Assembly (NCBI GenBank): GCA_050174775.1
Contig: JBFXJP010000001.1
Coordinates: 806,001-870,000, forward strand
From: CAYPGJ01 sp050174775
GTDB taxonomy: Bacteria; Planctomycetota; Phycisphaerae; Phycisphaerales; UBA1924
DNA: 64,000 nucleotides
Direction: 5' to 3'
Numbering within the stretch: position 1 is the stretch's first letter; each line of letters opens with the position of its first letter. The notes beneath the pieces are model-generated. The model did no database searches. It worked only from the letters and a program-made list of their open reading frames with translations, and was not told the origin of the DNA. This document shows positions 35,451 to 44,820 of the stretch, piece by piece. A program made the translations under genes and the position numbers.

Positions 35451-37202
35451 ATGGAGACGTTCATGGCGAAGATGCGTGAGGGCGAGTACGACGTGGCGAT
35501 TATCGGGGGTGGGCCGGGGGGCTCGACGCTGGGTGGGATGTTGCTGAAGCACGATCCGTCGAAGCGCGTGGTGATCCTGGAGAAGGAGCGGTTCCCGCGC
35601 GAGCACGTGGGTGAGAGCCAGTTGCCGCCGATCAGCGGGGTGCTGGCGGAGCTTGGGTGCTGGGAGAAGGTGGAGGCGGCCGGTTTTCCGATCAAGATCG
35701 GGGCGACGTACACGTGGGGGGACACGAAGGACCCGTGGGACTTCGAGTTTCTTCCGCTGGAGACGATCCCCGCGGAGGCGGAGCGGCCCGGGAAGTATGA
35801 GGGGTGGCGCGTGCAGACGGCGTTCCAGGTGGAGCGCGCGCGGTACGACCAGATCCTGCTGGATCATGCGAAGGAGCTGGGGTGTGAGGTGCGCGAGGGG
35901 ACGCGCGTGGCGAAGGTGCACCGGGAGGGGGATCGGGTGACGGGGATCGAGACGGAGGACGGGGACGTGGTGCGCGCGACGCATTACGTGGATGCGAGCG
36001 GGAACGCGGCGGTCCTGCGGCGGGCGATGGACGTGCGGGTGGATGCGCCGACCCTGCTGCGGAACGTGGCGTTCTGGGGGTACTGGGAGAATGCGCCGTG
36101 GATCGACCGGCTTGCGACGGGGGCGACGCGGGTGCACATCCGGAGCCTCGGGTACGGGTGGCTGTGGTACATCGCGCTGAGCGAGACGCGGGCGAGCATC
36201 GGGCTGGTGACGCCCGCGACGCACTACAAGAAGGTGGGGAAGAAGCCGGAAGAGATGTACATGGAGGCGGTGCGCGGCGAGGCGAGCATCGCGAAGCTGA
36301 TCGAGGGCGCGGAGCGCGACGGGGAGGTGCTGACCACCACGGACTGGTCGTACGTGGTCGACCGGCTCGTCGGTGAGAACTGGTTCCTGGTGGGAGAGTG
36401 CTCGGGGTTCGCGGACCCGATCCTTGCGGCGGGTCTGACGCTGACGCAGACGGGCGCGCGGGAGCTGGGGTACACGATCCTTGCGATCGACCGGGAGGAG
36501 CATGACGCGGCGTGGCTGCGCGCGGTGTACAACGAGACGCAGCGCAAGCGGGTCATTCAGCACATGCGGTTCGCGGAGTACTGGTACTCGGCGAACGGGT
36601 TCTTCGACGCGATCCGGGAGCACTGCACGGAGATCGCCAAGGACGCGGGGCTGCGGCTGGACCCCGCGGGGGCGTTCCAGTGGCTCGCGCAGGGCGGGCT
36701 GGGGGATGACTCTCCCGGGCAGGTGGGGGTGGGCGGGCTGGACGTTGCCGGGATCAAGCAGATCATGGCGCGGTTCTCGGGAGCGACGGAGGCCACGGCG
36801 TGGTCGATCTCGGGGAAGAACGTGTTCAAGCTGAACCTGGCGAACGCGAAGTCGACGTGGGCGGCGCGGTACAGCGGGGGGAAGATCGAGCGCGTGACGA
36901 GCTACGTGCGCGGCGACAAGCAGCTGAAGCACCTGGGCGTGCAGGGGATGCTGATCGACGCGTTGAAGGAGTCGTCAGACGTGGAGCGGATCATCGGGAA
37001 TCTGCGTGCGCAGTTCGCGCTGCAGATGCCGCAGGAGCACGTGGCGGTCGCCATGCAGCACGCGATGCAGACGCTCGAGGTGATGGTGAATGAGTACTGG
37101 GTGCTGGCGTCAGTGAAGAAGGGGCGTCCGACGCTGGACCTGCGCTCGCCGATCGAGGGGAAGAACATCCGGACAAGGCGGGAGGCGCTCGTCCCGAGAT
37201 GA
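35451..37202 (+). CDS. FAD-dependent tryptophan-halogenase-like oxidoreductase
   Basis: 583 residues. The Rossmann FAD motif GGGPGGS is at 19-25, followed by VVILEKERFPREHVGESQLP, as in flavin halogenases and geranylgeranyl-reductase-like enzymes. The halogenase hallmark WxWxIP appears as WLWYIA (237-242), with the Pro replaced by Ala. FLVGECSGFADPILAAGLTL is the second FAD-contact motif. The Lys of canonical Trp halogenases (after the GES/GEA motif) is not seen, so it may be a CndH-type variant or a non-halogenating monooxygenase or reductase. A helical C-terminal domain of about 200 residues follows. It is cytoplasmic, lying between genes for secreted proteins. Any substrate is unknown. ATGs at 35463 and 35472 are alternative starts. 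Confidence 0.75.
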   Translation: METFMAKMREGEYDVAIIGGGPGGSTLGGMLLKHDPSKRVVILEKERFPREHVGESQLPPISGVLAELGCWEKVEAAGFPIKIGATYTWGDTKDPWDFEFLPLETIPAEAERPGKYEGWRVQTAFQVERARYDQILLDHAKELGCEVREGTRVAKVHREGDRVTGIETEDGDVVRATHYVDASGNAAVLRRAMDVRVDAPTLLRNVAFWGYWENAPWIDRLATGATRVHIRSLGYGWLWYIALSETRASIGLVTPATHYKKVGKKPEEMYMEAVRGEASIAKLIEGAERDGEVLTTTDWSYVVDRLVGENWFLVGECSGFADPILAAGLTLTQTGARELGYTILAIDREEHDAAWLRAVYNETQRKRVIQHMRFAEYWYSANGFFDAIREHCTEIAKDAGLRLDPAGAFQWLAQGGLGDDSPGQVGVGGLDVAGIKQIMARFSGATEATAWSISGKNVFKLNLANAKSTWAARYSGGKIERVTSYVRGDKQLKHLGVQGMLIDALKESSDVERIIGNLRAQFALQMPQEHVAVAMQHAMQTLEVMVNEYWVLASVKKGRPTLDLRSPIEGKNIRTRREALVPR

Positions 37203-37318
37203 GGTGGGGAAGGGCGGTGGCGGAAACCCTGATTTGCTCCGAGCCGAGGCATCTGTCATGCTGCGCGCTGGAACCGGGCCGGCGTCGACACGGATGGGAC
37301 GCGGGAGGAGGAGCGGGA

Positions 37319-37987
37319 ATGATGGGAGATCGGCGCGGGGGTTGGACGGTGTGTGCGGCGGCGGGTCTGTCGTGCGCGGTGTGCGGCGCGACGCCGGTGT
37401 CGTTCGGGCCCGGGAGCGGGGGGAGCGTCGCGCTCGCCAATTCGCTGGGGCCGGGGACGTTCCAGACATCGATCACGGTGGCGGACGGGCGCACGGTGAG
37501 CGGGGTCAACGTGCTGATCTCGAGCCTGGTGCATAACTGGATGGGTGAGCTGTCCGCGACGGTGACGCACGTGCCGACGGGGCGCAGCGCGTCTCTCTTC
37601 TCTCGGGTGGGCTCGGGCCCCTCCCTGGCGTCCGGAGATTCGTCCGATTTCACGGGGAGCTACTGGTTTGCGGACGGCGGGCTGGATCTGATTGCTGTCG
37701 CGGGATCGACGGGCGCGACGTCTCCGATCGCCTCAGGGACGTACGCCGCGAGCGGGGTGTCGGGCGCTGCGGTCTCGCTGGCGGGGGTGTTCGGCGGGAT
37801 CGCGGGCGCGGGCGAATGGCGCCTGGTGCTTCAGAACTTCGGGCAGAACGACACGGCGACGTTCGGGTCGTGGACGCTCGGGCTGGACCTGGTGGAGGGG
37901 TCGACGGCGGCTCCGCTGGGGAATGCGGCGCTGCTGGGCGCGGCGGGGCTGGGATGGGTGTCGGCGCGGCGTCGCCGGGCGCTGTGA
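37319..37987 (+). CDS. P-domain-type secreted protein, paralogue 5
   Basis: 222 residues from ATG 37319, preceded by GGGAGGAGGAGCGGG. A short signal-like start (MMGDRRGGWTVCAAAGLSCAVCGA) precedes VSFGPGSGGSVALANSLGPG. The beta-sandwich has VLISSLVHNWMGELSATVTH, VPTGRSASLFSRVG, YWFADGGLDLIAVAGS and GEWRLVLQNFGQNDTATFGSW. The C-terminus AALLGAAGLGWVSARRRRAL keeps the hydrophobic stretch and Arg cluster but lacks the PTP motif. It pairs with the next gene, with which it shares the GPGSGGS start and the LVHNW..E/DLSA motif. Confidence 0.75.
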   Translation: MMGDRRGGWTVCAAAGLSCAVCGATPVSFGPGSGGSVALANSLGPGTFQTSITVADGRTVSGVNVLISSLVHNWMGELSATVTHVPTGRSASLFSRVGSGPSLASGDSSDFTGSYWFADGGLDLIAVAGSTGATSPIASGTYAASGVSGAAVSLAGVFGGIAGAGEWRLVLQNFGQNDTATFGSWTLGLDLVEGSTAAPLGNAALLGAAGLGWVSARRRRAL

Positions 37988-38196
37988 GTCACGGCGCGAT
38001 GCGCCTCTGCCGTTGATTTTGAGATGTGGGTCCGAGGATCACGCTGTGGGCGTGCGCGCAGGCGCGTGTTATTGGGTCCGGCCTGAACATTCGGCAATCG
38101 TTTGCGACAGGCTTTGGGGGGTGGCAGTGTGTATGTGCACAGCATGCACAGGGTTCGTCCGGTTTCGGGGCGGGCGAGAAGTGAGGAGAGAAAGCC

Positions 38197-38844
38197 ATGT
38201 CCAGAACTGTTGTTGCGGCGTTTGCTGGTCTCGGGGCGTTGGTGGCGAGCGGTGGGGCGCTGGGCGCCGTGACGTACTTCGGGCCGGGCAGCGGCGGCTC
38301 GGTGTCGATGGGGAACATGCTGAACCCCGGGACGCAGCAGTCGACGATCACGGTGACGGAAGCCGCGATGGTCACGAACGTGACGGTGCAGATCACGAGC
38401 CTGGTGCACAACTGGCTGGGCGATCTGTCGGCGTCCGTGACGCACGTTCCTTCGGGTCGGAGCGCGATGCTGTTCGATCGCATCGGGTACACGATCGGGA
38501 CGCCGGACGGGGACGGGACGGACTTCGTGGGTCATTACACGTTCGCGGACGGCGGCACGAATCTGGTGACGCTGGTGATCCAGCTGCCCAGCAGCACGGC
38601 CGTGGCGAGCGGGACGTACGCGGCATCGGGCGCGGGCGGGAGCGCGGTGTCGCTGGCGACGACGTTCGCGGGCGTGTCGGCCGCGGGCGACTGGCGTCTG
38701 ACGATCAAGAACAGCGGCTCGCACGACACGGCGACGTTCGGCTCGTGGAAGGTGGGGATCGAGACGAACCCGCTGCCGACGCCCGGCGCTGCGGTTCTAG
38801 GCATGGGCGCGATCGGCGCGATGGGTCTGCGTCGTCGTCGGTGA
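38197..38844 (+). CDS. P-domain-type secreted protein, paralogue 6
   Basis: 215 residues with a signal peptide (MSRTVVAAFAGLGALVASGG). FGPGSGGSVSMGNMLNPGTQ, ITSLVHNWLGDLSASVTHVP, SGRSAMLFDRIGYTIG, YTFADGGTNLVTLV and GDWRLTIKNSGSHDTATFGSW form the same sandwich as paralogue 5. The tail is LPTPGAAVLGMGAIGAMGLRRRR, with the full PTPG, helix and Arg layout. It is the last member of the array, and its stop is 8 bp from the convergent antiporter stop. Confidence 0.78.
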   Translation: MSRTVVAAFAGLGALVASGGALGAVTYFGPGSGGSVSMGNMLNPGTQQSTITVTEAAMVTNVTVQITSLVHNWLGDLSASVTHVPSGRSAMLFDRIGYTIGTPDGDGTDFVGHYTFADGGTNLVTLVIQLPSSTAVASGTYAASGAGGSAVSLATTFAGVSAAGDWRLTIKNSGSHDTATFGSWKVGIETNPLPTPGAAVLGMGAIGAMGLRRRR

Positions 38845-38852
38845 GGCTCGGG

Positions 38853-40097
38853 TCACGACGTTGCGAGAGCGTGTCTCTTGCCCATGACAAGATTGAAGAG
38901 TGGCGTCGCCATGAGCGTGGTGGCGATTGCCATTATGACGAGCATCGAGAAGAGCGTGGGCGTGATGAGCCCGTGCTCGAGGCCGATGTTGAGGAGGATG
39001 AGCTCCATCAGGCCGCGCGCGTTCATGAGAGCGCCGATGGCGAGCGCGTCGCGTGTGGGCTCCCCGGATATCTTCGCTGCGGCGGCGCATGCCACGCCCT
39101 TGCCGAGGCAGGAGACGGCGAGAAGGGCGAGCGCGACGAGCCAGAGCTCCGGCGTATTGACGAGGGTGATGCGCGTGTTGAGGCCTGAGTAGACGAAGAA
39201 GAGGGGGAGGAGAAGGCCGACCGTGAGGGGCTCGATGCGCCGTTCGACGGCGCGGGTGGCGGGCCCGCGCGGCATGGCGAGCCCGAGGATGAAGGCGCCG
39301 AAGACGGCGTAGATGCCGAGGGCGTCGGTGGTGTACGCCGCGAGCATGAGAAGGACGAGGACGACGCCCAGAAGCGTGGGCGTGATGTCTCCGTGCCGCT
39401 CGACGGAGCGGGCGATCGGTCGGAGTGCTGGGCGGATGACCAGGAGCGTGAATGCGGCGTAGGCGACGCCGCCGAGAACGGCGAGGATGGCGATGCTCGC
39501 GTCGTTCTTGAACATGGCGAGGACGAGGGCGAGGAAGCACCAGGCTGCGGCGTCGTCGAGGGAGCCGGCGGCGAGGGCGAGTGCGCCGAGTGTGGAGCCG
39601 GTGAGGCCGCGCTCGTAGATGATGCGCGCGAGCATGGGGAATGCGGTGATGGAGATGGCGGCGCCGAGGAATATGGCGGCCTGGTGGTATTTGACGCCTG
39701 GGTTGAAGTAGGTCTGCTCTCGGAGAAGGGGGAAGGCGATGAGGATCGCGAGGGCGAAGGGGACGAGGATGCCGGCGAGGGAGACGGCGGCCGCGGACGT
39801 GGCGCGACGGAGGAGGAGCGAGCGGTCGAACTCCATCCCGATGGTGAACATGTAGAGGACGAGCCCGACCTGTGAGGCGCAGTAGAGCACGGGCATGACC
39901 TCTTTGGGAAAGAGGTACGCGGAGGCTTGTGGGGAGATGAGAGCGAGGAGCGAGGGACCGAGGAGGACGCCGGCGATCATCTCGCCGACGACCTGCGGCT
40001 GGGCGATGGCGCGGGCGAGGAAGCCGACGGCGCGACACGTCGCCAGGATGACGGCGAGGGCGAGGAAGAACCGGATGGAGATCTCGAAGTTGGTCAT
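38853..40097 (-). CDS. CPA2-family cation:proton antiporter
   Basis: 414 residues, about 12 membrane segments. GFLARAIAQPQVVGEMIAGVLLGPSLL is the conserved second helix of KefB/NapA-type antiporters, and LALAAGSLDDAAAWCFLAL holds the DD pair of the ion-binding site. MNARGLMELILLNIGLEHGLI is the late signature helix. It exchanges Na+ or K+ for protons across the inner membrane. No TrkA-N regulatory domain is attached. It is transcribed opposite to the P-domain array. Confidence 0.9.
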   Translation of the reverse strand: MTNFEISIRFFLALAVILATCRAVGFLARAIAQPQVVGEMIAGVLLGPSLLALISPQASAYLFPKEVMPVLYCASQVGLVLYMFTIGMEFDRSLLLRRATSAAAVSLAGILVPFALAILIAFPLLREQTYFNPGVKYHQAAIFLGAAISITAFPMLARIIYERGLTGSTLGALALAAGSLDDAAAWCFLALVLAMFKNDASIAILAVLGGVAYAAFTLLVIRPALRPIARSVERHGDITPTLLGVVLVLLMLAAYTTDALGIYAVFGAFILGLAMPRGPATRAVERRIEPLTVGLLLPLFFVYSGLNTRITLVNTPELWLVALALLAVSCLGKGVACAAAAKISGEPTRDALAIGALMNARGLMELILLNIGLEHGLITPTLFSMLVIMAIATTLMATPLFNLVMGKRHALATS

Positions 40098-40162
40098 ACG
40101 CCGGCGCGTCGCGCCGAGTGAGCACCATCATCGGTTCGGGGGGGTGGGATGGATGACCCAAG

Positions 40163-40237
40163 CACCCCGAGCAGGATTCGAACCTGCGACCTGCGGTTTA
40201 GAAGACCGCTGCTCTATCCGGGCTGAGCTATCGGGGC
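40163..40237 (-). tRNA. tRNA-Arg (TCT)
   Basis: On the minus strand: acceptor GCCCCGA with TCGGGGT (one G-T pair), D-arm GCTCAGCCCGGATAGAGC, anticodon stem GCGGT-CTTCTAA-ACCGC (anticodon TCT), and T-arm GCAGGTTCGAATCCTGC. CCA is not encoded. Confidence 0.93.
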
Positions 40238-40376
40238 GTGGGGTGAGAGCCTAGCGGGAGGCGGGGGCGGGGGCCACGCTGCAGCCGTTTCGGGGTTTGG
40301 GCGGTAGGAGAGGGGTGTTCGGGTACACTGTGGTTCTGTCGGCGGTTTTCAACAATCAGCACGGAGCAGGTACAGC

Positions 40377-42140
40377 ATGCGACGATTTCTGGCGACGGCG
40401 GCGCTGGGGTGCGCTTTTGCGCTTCCCGCGGCGGCGCAGAAGGTGCAGGTGGAGGAGTTCGCCCTCGACAACGGGATGAAGTTCCTGCTGGTCCCGCGGA
40501 AGGACCAGCCCAACGTCATCGCGGCCGGGTGGGTGGCGAAGGTGGGCTCGGCGAACGAGCGTCCCGGGATCACGGGCATCTCGCACTTCTTCGAGCACAT
40601 GATGTTCAAGGGGACGTCGACGATCGGGACGAACGACCCGGCGCGGGACAGGGAGTTCAACGCGAAGCAGAAGGCGGTGCGCGACCGACTGATGGAGCTG
40701 CAGCTGGGTCAGCAGTACACGCGCTGGCGGCTGGGTGAGATCGACGATCCGTGGAGCCCGCAGAACGACACGGAGGAGATGGCCAAGCTGCGCGCCGAGC
40801 TGAAGGACCTGATGGACACGCAGCTCAAAGAGACGACGGTGAAGGACGAGTTCGACCGGGTGTACACGAACTTCGGCGGTTCGGGGATGAACGCCTTCAC
40901 GACGTACGACCTGACGTTCTACTTCATCAACGTCCCGTCGAACAAGTTCGAGCTGTGGGCGTGGATGGAGTCGGACCGGCTGAAGGACTCGGTGTTCCGG
41001 GAGTTCTACTCCGAGCGGGACGTGGTGCACGAGGAGCGTCGGCTCCGGACCGAATCGACGCCGACGGGCCCGTTCGAGGAGCAGTTCGACGCGATGTTCT
41101 GGATGGCCTCGCCGTACCAGTGGCCGGTGATCGGCTGGACGTCGGACCTGAACTCGTACACGCGCGATCAGGCCCAGGAGTATTTCGACATCTACTACCG
41201 CCCGAATAACCTGGTGGGCGTGATCGTCGGAGACTTCGACCCGGACTACGTGAAGCCGATGGTGGAGAAGTACTTCTCCCGGCTCGAGCGGGGCAAGATC
41301 GACCCGCCCCCGGTGGTGACACTGGAGATGAAGCAGCTGGCTGAGCAGCGTATGGACGCGGAGTGCGATTGCCAGCCGCAGGTCGAGGTTCGGTATCACA
41401 CGGTGCCGTTCGCGCACAAGGACTCGTACGCCCTCGAGGTGATGGCCGAGGTGCTGAACGGGCGGACGGGTCGCCTGTACAAGTCGATGGTCGAGGGCGA
41501 GAAGATCGCGTCGTCGGCCGTGGCGACGGCGGGCGGGTTCGGAGCGCCGGCCAAGTACGCTGGCTTCTTCTCCTTCGGTGCGGAGACCAAGGGCGACGCG
41601 ACGCCGGCGCAGCTGGAGAAGGCGTGGTACGCGGCGGTCGAGGAGCTGCAGAAGAATCCGGTGTCGGATCGCGAGCTGCAGAAGGTGAAGAACCGCATCC
41701 TGGCGAACTCGTACCGCCGCCTGCAGAGCAACTTCTTCCTGCTGGTGCAGCTGGGCATCTTCGAGGCCCAGGGCGGGTGGGAGTACATCAACGAGTCGCC
41801 CTCCAAGCTGCAGGCTGTGAGCGCGGCGGACATCCAGCGGGTCGCGAAGACGTACTTCGACAAGACGAACCGCTCGGTGGCCACGTACACGCGCAAGGCG
41901 GGGACGTCGGCCGACGAAGACCCGGCGCTGGCCGGGCTGTCGGACAAGGTCAAGCCCATGGTGAAGGGCGCGCTGGCGCAGCTCAAGGGCGAGACGGACT
42001 CCGCGAAGCTTGAGCAGGGCATCGCGCAGATGGAGGCGCAGATGGGCGCGGTGCCGGGCGAGTACAAGGCGGCGTTCGAGATCATTCTCGGCGCCGCGCG
42101 TGAGCGTCTGGCTGAGCTGAAGGCGTCCTCGGGCAACTGA
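40377..42140 (+). CDS. M16 zinc peptidase, catalytic partner
   Basis: 587 residues with a signal peptide (MRRFLATAALGCAFALPAAA-QK). The inverted zinc motif HFFEH (H70, E73, H74) lies in GISHFFEHMMFKGT, with the downstream Glu ligand in VVHEERRLRTES. A charged helical insert (about 85-150) separates the motif halves, as in many secreted M16 proteins. The second M16 fold (C-terminal) ends near 560. It should be a periplasmic metallopeptidase acting with the next gene as a heterodimer. Confidence 0.9.
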   Translation: MRRFLATAALGCAFALPAAAQKVQVEEFALDNGMKFLLVPRKDQPNVIAAGWVAKVGSANERPGITGISHFFEHMMFKGTSTIGTNDPARDREFNAKQKAVRDRLMELQLGQQYTRWRLGEIDDPWSPQNDTEEMAKLRAELKDLMDTQLKETTVKDEFDRVYTNFGGSGMNAFTTYDLTFYFINVPSNKFELWAWMESDRLKDSVFREFYSERDVVHEERRLRTESTPTGPFEEQFDAMFWMASPYQWPVIGWTSDLNSYTRDQAQEYFDIYYRPNNLVGVIVGDFDPDYVKPMVEKYFSRLERGKIDPPPVVTLEMKQLAEQRMDAECDCQPQVEVRYHTVPFAHKDSYALEVMAEVLNGRTGRLYKSMVEGEKIASSAVATAGGFGAPAKYAGFFSFGAETKGDATPAQLEKAWYAAVEELQKNPVSDRELQKVKNRILANSYRRLQSNFFLLVQLGIFEAQGGWEYINESPSKLQAVSAADIQRVAKTYFDKTNRSVATYTRKAGTSADEDPALAGLSDKVKPMVKGALAQLKGETDSAKLEQGIAQMEAQMGAVPGEYKAAFEIILGAARERLAELKASSGN

Positions 42141-42191
42141 CCCCCCCACTGTTCCACACGAAGCATTCTCCATTACGGAGCACGGATACCC

Positions 42192-43694
42192 ATGCGAAAG
42201 AACCGAATCATCCTGTCGGCGCTGACGCCGGCGTTCTTTGTGACGGCGGCGCTCGCGGCGGGCGCCGCCACGCTGCCCGAGCGGCCTGAGAAGATCGAGT
42301 TCCGGCCCCTGGAGTTCGAGGCGCCAAGCGCCAAGGACTACCGCACCACGCTCGCCTCGGGCGTGCCGGTGTACATGGCGCCCTCCTCGGAGTTCCCCCT
42401 CGTCCAGATCACCTTCTCGTTCAAGGGCGGGGAGTACCTCGACCCCGCGGACAAGACGGGGCTGGCGTCGATGACCGCGTCGATGATGCGGCGCGGCGGG
42501 ACGACGACGATGCCGTCCGATCAGCTCGACGAGCAGCTGGATTACCTGGCGGCCGTGGCGTCGGTCGGGGCGGGGGCCACGTTCTCGACGGCGTCGCTGA
42601 ACTGCCTCTCGTCGAACATCGACGAGGCGTTCGGGCTGTTCATGGACATGCTGAAGAACCCCGGGTTCCAGGAGGACAAGACGGCCATCTACCGGGAAGA
42701 GGCCATCGAGCAGATGAAGCAGCGCAACGACGACGCGAACCCGATCGCGGGGCGCGAGTGGCAGGCGCTGATGTACGGGCGCGAGCACTTCGAGGCCCGC
42801 CAGACGACCAAGGCGTCGCTTGAGTCGATCACGTCGTCCGACATGCGCGCTTTCGCGCAGAAGGTGTTCCAGCCCGGCAACCTCATCATCGGCGTCACGG
42901 GCGACTTTACGAAGGACGAGATGATCGCTCGCCTGGACAAGGCCATGGAGGGCTGGGCCAAGGGCGAGAAGATGCCCGACCCGCCGGCGCCCAGCGCGCG
43001 CATCACGCCGGGCGTGTACCGCGTCGAGAAGGACATCCCGCAGGGCAAGGTGTTCCTCGGGCATCGCGGCGTGACGCGCGACGACCCGGACTACTTCCCG
43101 CTGCTCATCATGAACGACGTGCTCGGCGGGGGCGGGTTCACCTCGCGCCTCATGTCGCGCATCCGCTCGGACGAGGGCCTGTCGTACGGCGTCCGGTCCG
43201 CGTGGGACATGCCGGTGTACTACCCGGGCGTGTTCTCCGTGACGTACGCCTCGAAGAACCCCACCGTCGCGCTCGCGCTGAAGATCTGCCTCGAGGAGAT
43301 CGAGAAGATCCGCTCGGCGGACGTTCCCGAGTCGGAGATCGAGACGGCCCGCGCGTCGTTCATCGAGACGTTCCCGCGGACGTTCGAGTCCAAGCAGGCG
43401 ATGATCAACGTGTTCATCAGCGATGAGTGGACCAACCGCTCGCCGGACTACTGGAAGAACTACCGCGAGAACATCAAGAAGGTCACGGCCGCGGACGTGA
43501 AGCGCGTGGCGCAGAAGCACATGGCCCCCGAGAACCTGGCCATCCTCGTGGTGGGCAAGTGGTCTGAGATCGAGCCGGGCGACGCGACGCCGCAGAAGCC
43601 GGCCCGCGCCACGATGGGTGAGTTCTTCGGCGGGGAGTCGACGGCCCTCCCGTTGCGCGACCCCCTCACGCAGGAGCCCATGGCGCAGAACTGA
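42192..43694 (+). CDS. M16 peptidase-like, non-catalytic partner
   Basis: 500 residues with a signal anchor (about residues 7-25). Both M16 folds are present, but the zinc motif is lost: where HxxEH should be, the sequence reads GLASMTASMMRRGG. The C-terminal half keeps the Arg/Tyr region typical of the substrate-binding partner (RIRSDEGLSYGVRSAW). It starts 51 bp after the catalytic partner, so the pair forms an operon; such pairs act as heterodimers like mitochondrial MPP alpha/beta or bacterial PqqL/YmxG relatives. Confidence 0.9.
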   Translation: MRKNRIILSALTPAFFVTAALAAGAATLPERPEKIEFRPLEFEAPSAKDYRTTLASGVPVYMAPSSEFPLVQITFSFKGGEYLDPADKTGLASMTASMMRRGGTTTMPSDQLDEQLDYLAAVASVGAGATFSTASLNCLSSNIDEAFGLFMDMLKNPGFQEDKTAIYREEAIEQMKQRNDDANPIAGREWQALMYGREHFEARQTTKASLESITSSDMRAFAQKVFQPGNLIIGVTGDFTKDEMIARLDKAMEGWAKGEKMPDPPAPSARITPGVYRVEKDIPQGKVFLGHRGVTRDDPDYFPLLIMNDVLGGGGFTSRLMSRIRSDEGLSYGVRSAWDMPVYYPGVFSVTYASKNPTVALALKICLEEIEKIRSADVPESEIETARASFIETFPRTFESKQAMINVFISDEWTNRSPDYWKNYRENIKKVTAADVKRVAQKHMAPENLAILVVGKWSEIEPGDATPQKPARATMGEFFGGESTALPLRDPLTQEPMAQN

Positions 43695-43721
43695 GCGCCA
43701 TTGGCCGAGCATGCATCTCAC

Positions 43722-43757
43722 GGGCGGCCCGTCCAGAGCGGACGAGCCGCCCTTTTT
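43722..43757 (+). terminator. Intrinsic terminator after the M16 pair
   Basis: GGGCGGC ... GCCGCCC with an inner CGTCC/GGACG pairing, then TTTTT. Confidence 0.85.
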
Positions 43758-43836
43758 CGTGGGGTGCGCGGGTGGCTCGTCACATCCGGGGCGGCGCCAT
43801 ATCCTCACACACAGGAAGGGTTGCGGTCTGACGCGA

Positions 43837-44820
43837 ATGAGCGCCGTGGATTCTGCGAGCACGATGGGGCATGGCGAGACGCGCGGGCGCGCAAAGGGCG
43901 CCGCACGCGATCTCGTCGAGCTGAGCAAGCCGGGCATCACCCGTCTGGTGGTGATCACGTCGGCGGTGGGCTTTGGGGTCGCGTACGCCGCGACCGAGCC
44001 CGCGGCACGCCCGGGCGGGTTCGACCTGGTGCGTCTGCTCCTGGCGGGGTTGATCGGCACCGCGCTGTGTTCCTCGGGCGCGAACGCGCTCAACATGTGG
44101 ATGGAGCGCCGGCGTGATGCACTTATGCGACGCACCGCAGGACGCCCGATCCCCTCGGGACGCATGTCGCACGGAAAGGCGCTGGCGGCGGGCGTGGCGT
44201 TCGGGGTGGTCGGCGTCGCGGTGCTTGGGGTGTTCGCGAACCCGGTGAGCGCCGTGGTCGCGGTGGCGACGATCCTGACGTACCTGCTCTGGTACACGCC
44301 GCTCAAGCCGCTGTCGTCGCTCTCGACGCTGGTGGGGACGATCCCCGGCGCGCTGCCACCGCTCATCGGTTGGACGGCCGCGAGCCCGGCGGGGCCTGAC
44401 GGCCTGCACGCCCTGCTCGACCCGGGCGGGTGGTCGATCGTGGCGCTGATGGTGGTGTGGCAGGTCCCCCACTTCCTCGCTCTGGCATGGATGTACCGGG
44501 AGGACTACGCCCGCGGCGGGCACCGTGTGCTGCCCGTGCTCGACGGGGGCGGATCGACGACGGTCCGCGCAACGCTCACGTGGACGCTGGCGCTCCTGCC
44601 GGTCTCGCTCGCGCCGCTGCTGGCCATGCCTCACGTGGTCGGGCTGGTGTACGCGATCGCGGCGGTGGCGTTGTGGGGGTTGTTCCTGCGGGCCGCGGTG
44701 CGGCTGGCGCGCGAGGCCACGGAGCCGAACGCGCGCAAGGTGTTCATCGCATCGGTGATCTATCTGCCGCTGGTGCTCGGCGCGCTGGCATTGAACGCGG
44801 CGCTCTCGGTGCTGGCATGA
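43837..44820 (+). CDS. ctaB: Protoheme IX farnesyltransferase (heme O synthase)
   Basis: 327 residues, about eight or nine membrane helices. The first Asp-rich motif is in NALNMWMERRRDALMRRTAGRP, which is the UbiA/CtaB prenyl-diphosphate site, and the second motif is EDYARGGHRVLPVL. VVWQVPHFLALAWMY is diagnostic. It adds farnesyl to heme b to make heme O for cytochrome oxidase. The start is ATG 43837 (a second ATG at 43864 is possible). The stop overlaps the start of the ABC gene (ATGA). The oxidase subunits themselves are not in the window. Confidence 0.93.
   Translation: MSAVDSASTMGHGETRGRAKGAARDLVELSKPGITRLVVITSAVGFGVAYAATEPAARPGGFDLVRLLLAGLIGTALCSSGANALNMWMERRRDALMRRTAGRPIPSGRMSHGKALAAGVAFGVVGVAVLGVFANPVSAVVAVATILTYLLWYTPLKPLSSLSTLVGTIPGALPPLIGWTAASPAGPDGLHALLDPGGWSIVALMVVWQVPHFLALAWMYREDYARGGHRVLPVLDGGGSTTVRATLTWTLALLPVSLAPLLAMPHVVGLVYAIAAVALWGLFLRAAVRLAREATEPNARKVFIASVIYLPLVLGALALNAALSVLA

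Noticed and set aside
30525..38844. Exosortase/PEP-CTERM gene cluster
   Set aside because: The tails resemble sorting signals, but no exosortase, EpsI or polysaccharide genes are in the window, and the tails deviate from the classic VPEP form.
38853..40161. Longer minus-strand frame overlapping the antiporter gene (to 40161)
   Set aside because: It is in another frame from the antiporter, is Arg/His-rich, and has no membrane segments.
40356..44366. A 1336-residue open frame on the minus strand, opposite the M16 pair and ctaB
   Set aside because: It is Arg/His-rich antisense of three genes with clear domains. High GC leaves the antisense frame free of stops, and it contains no recognisable domain.
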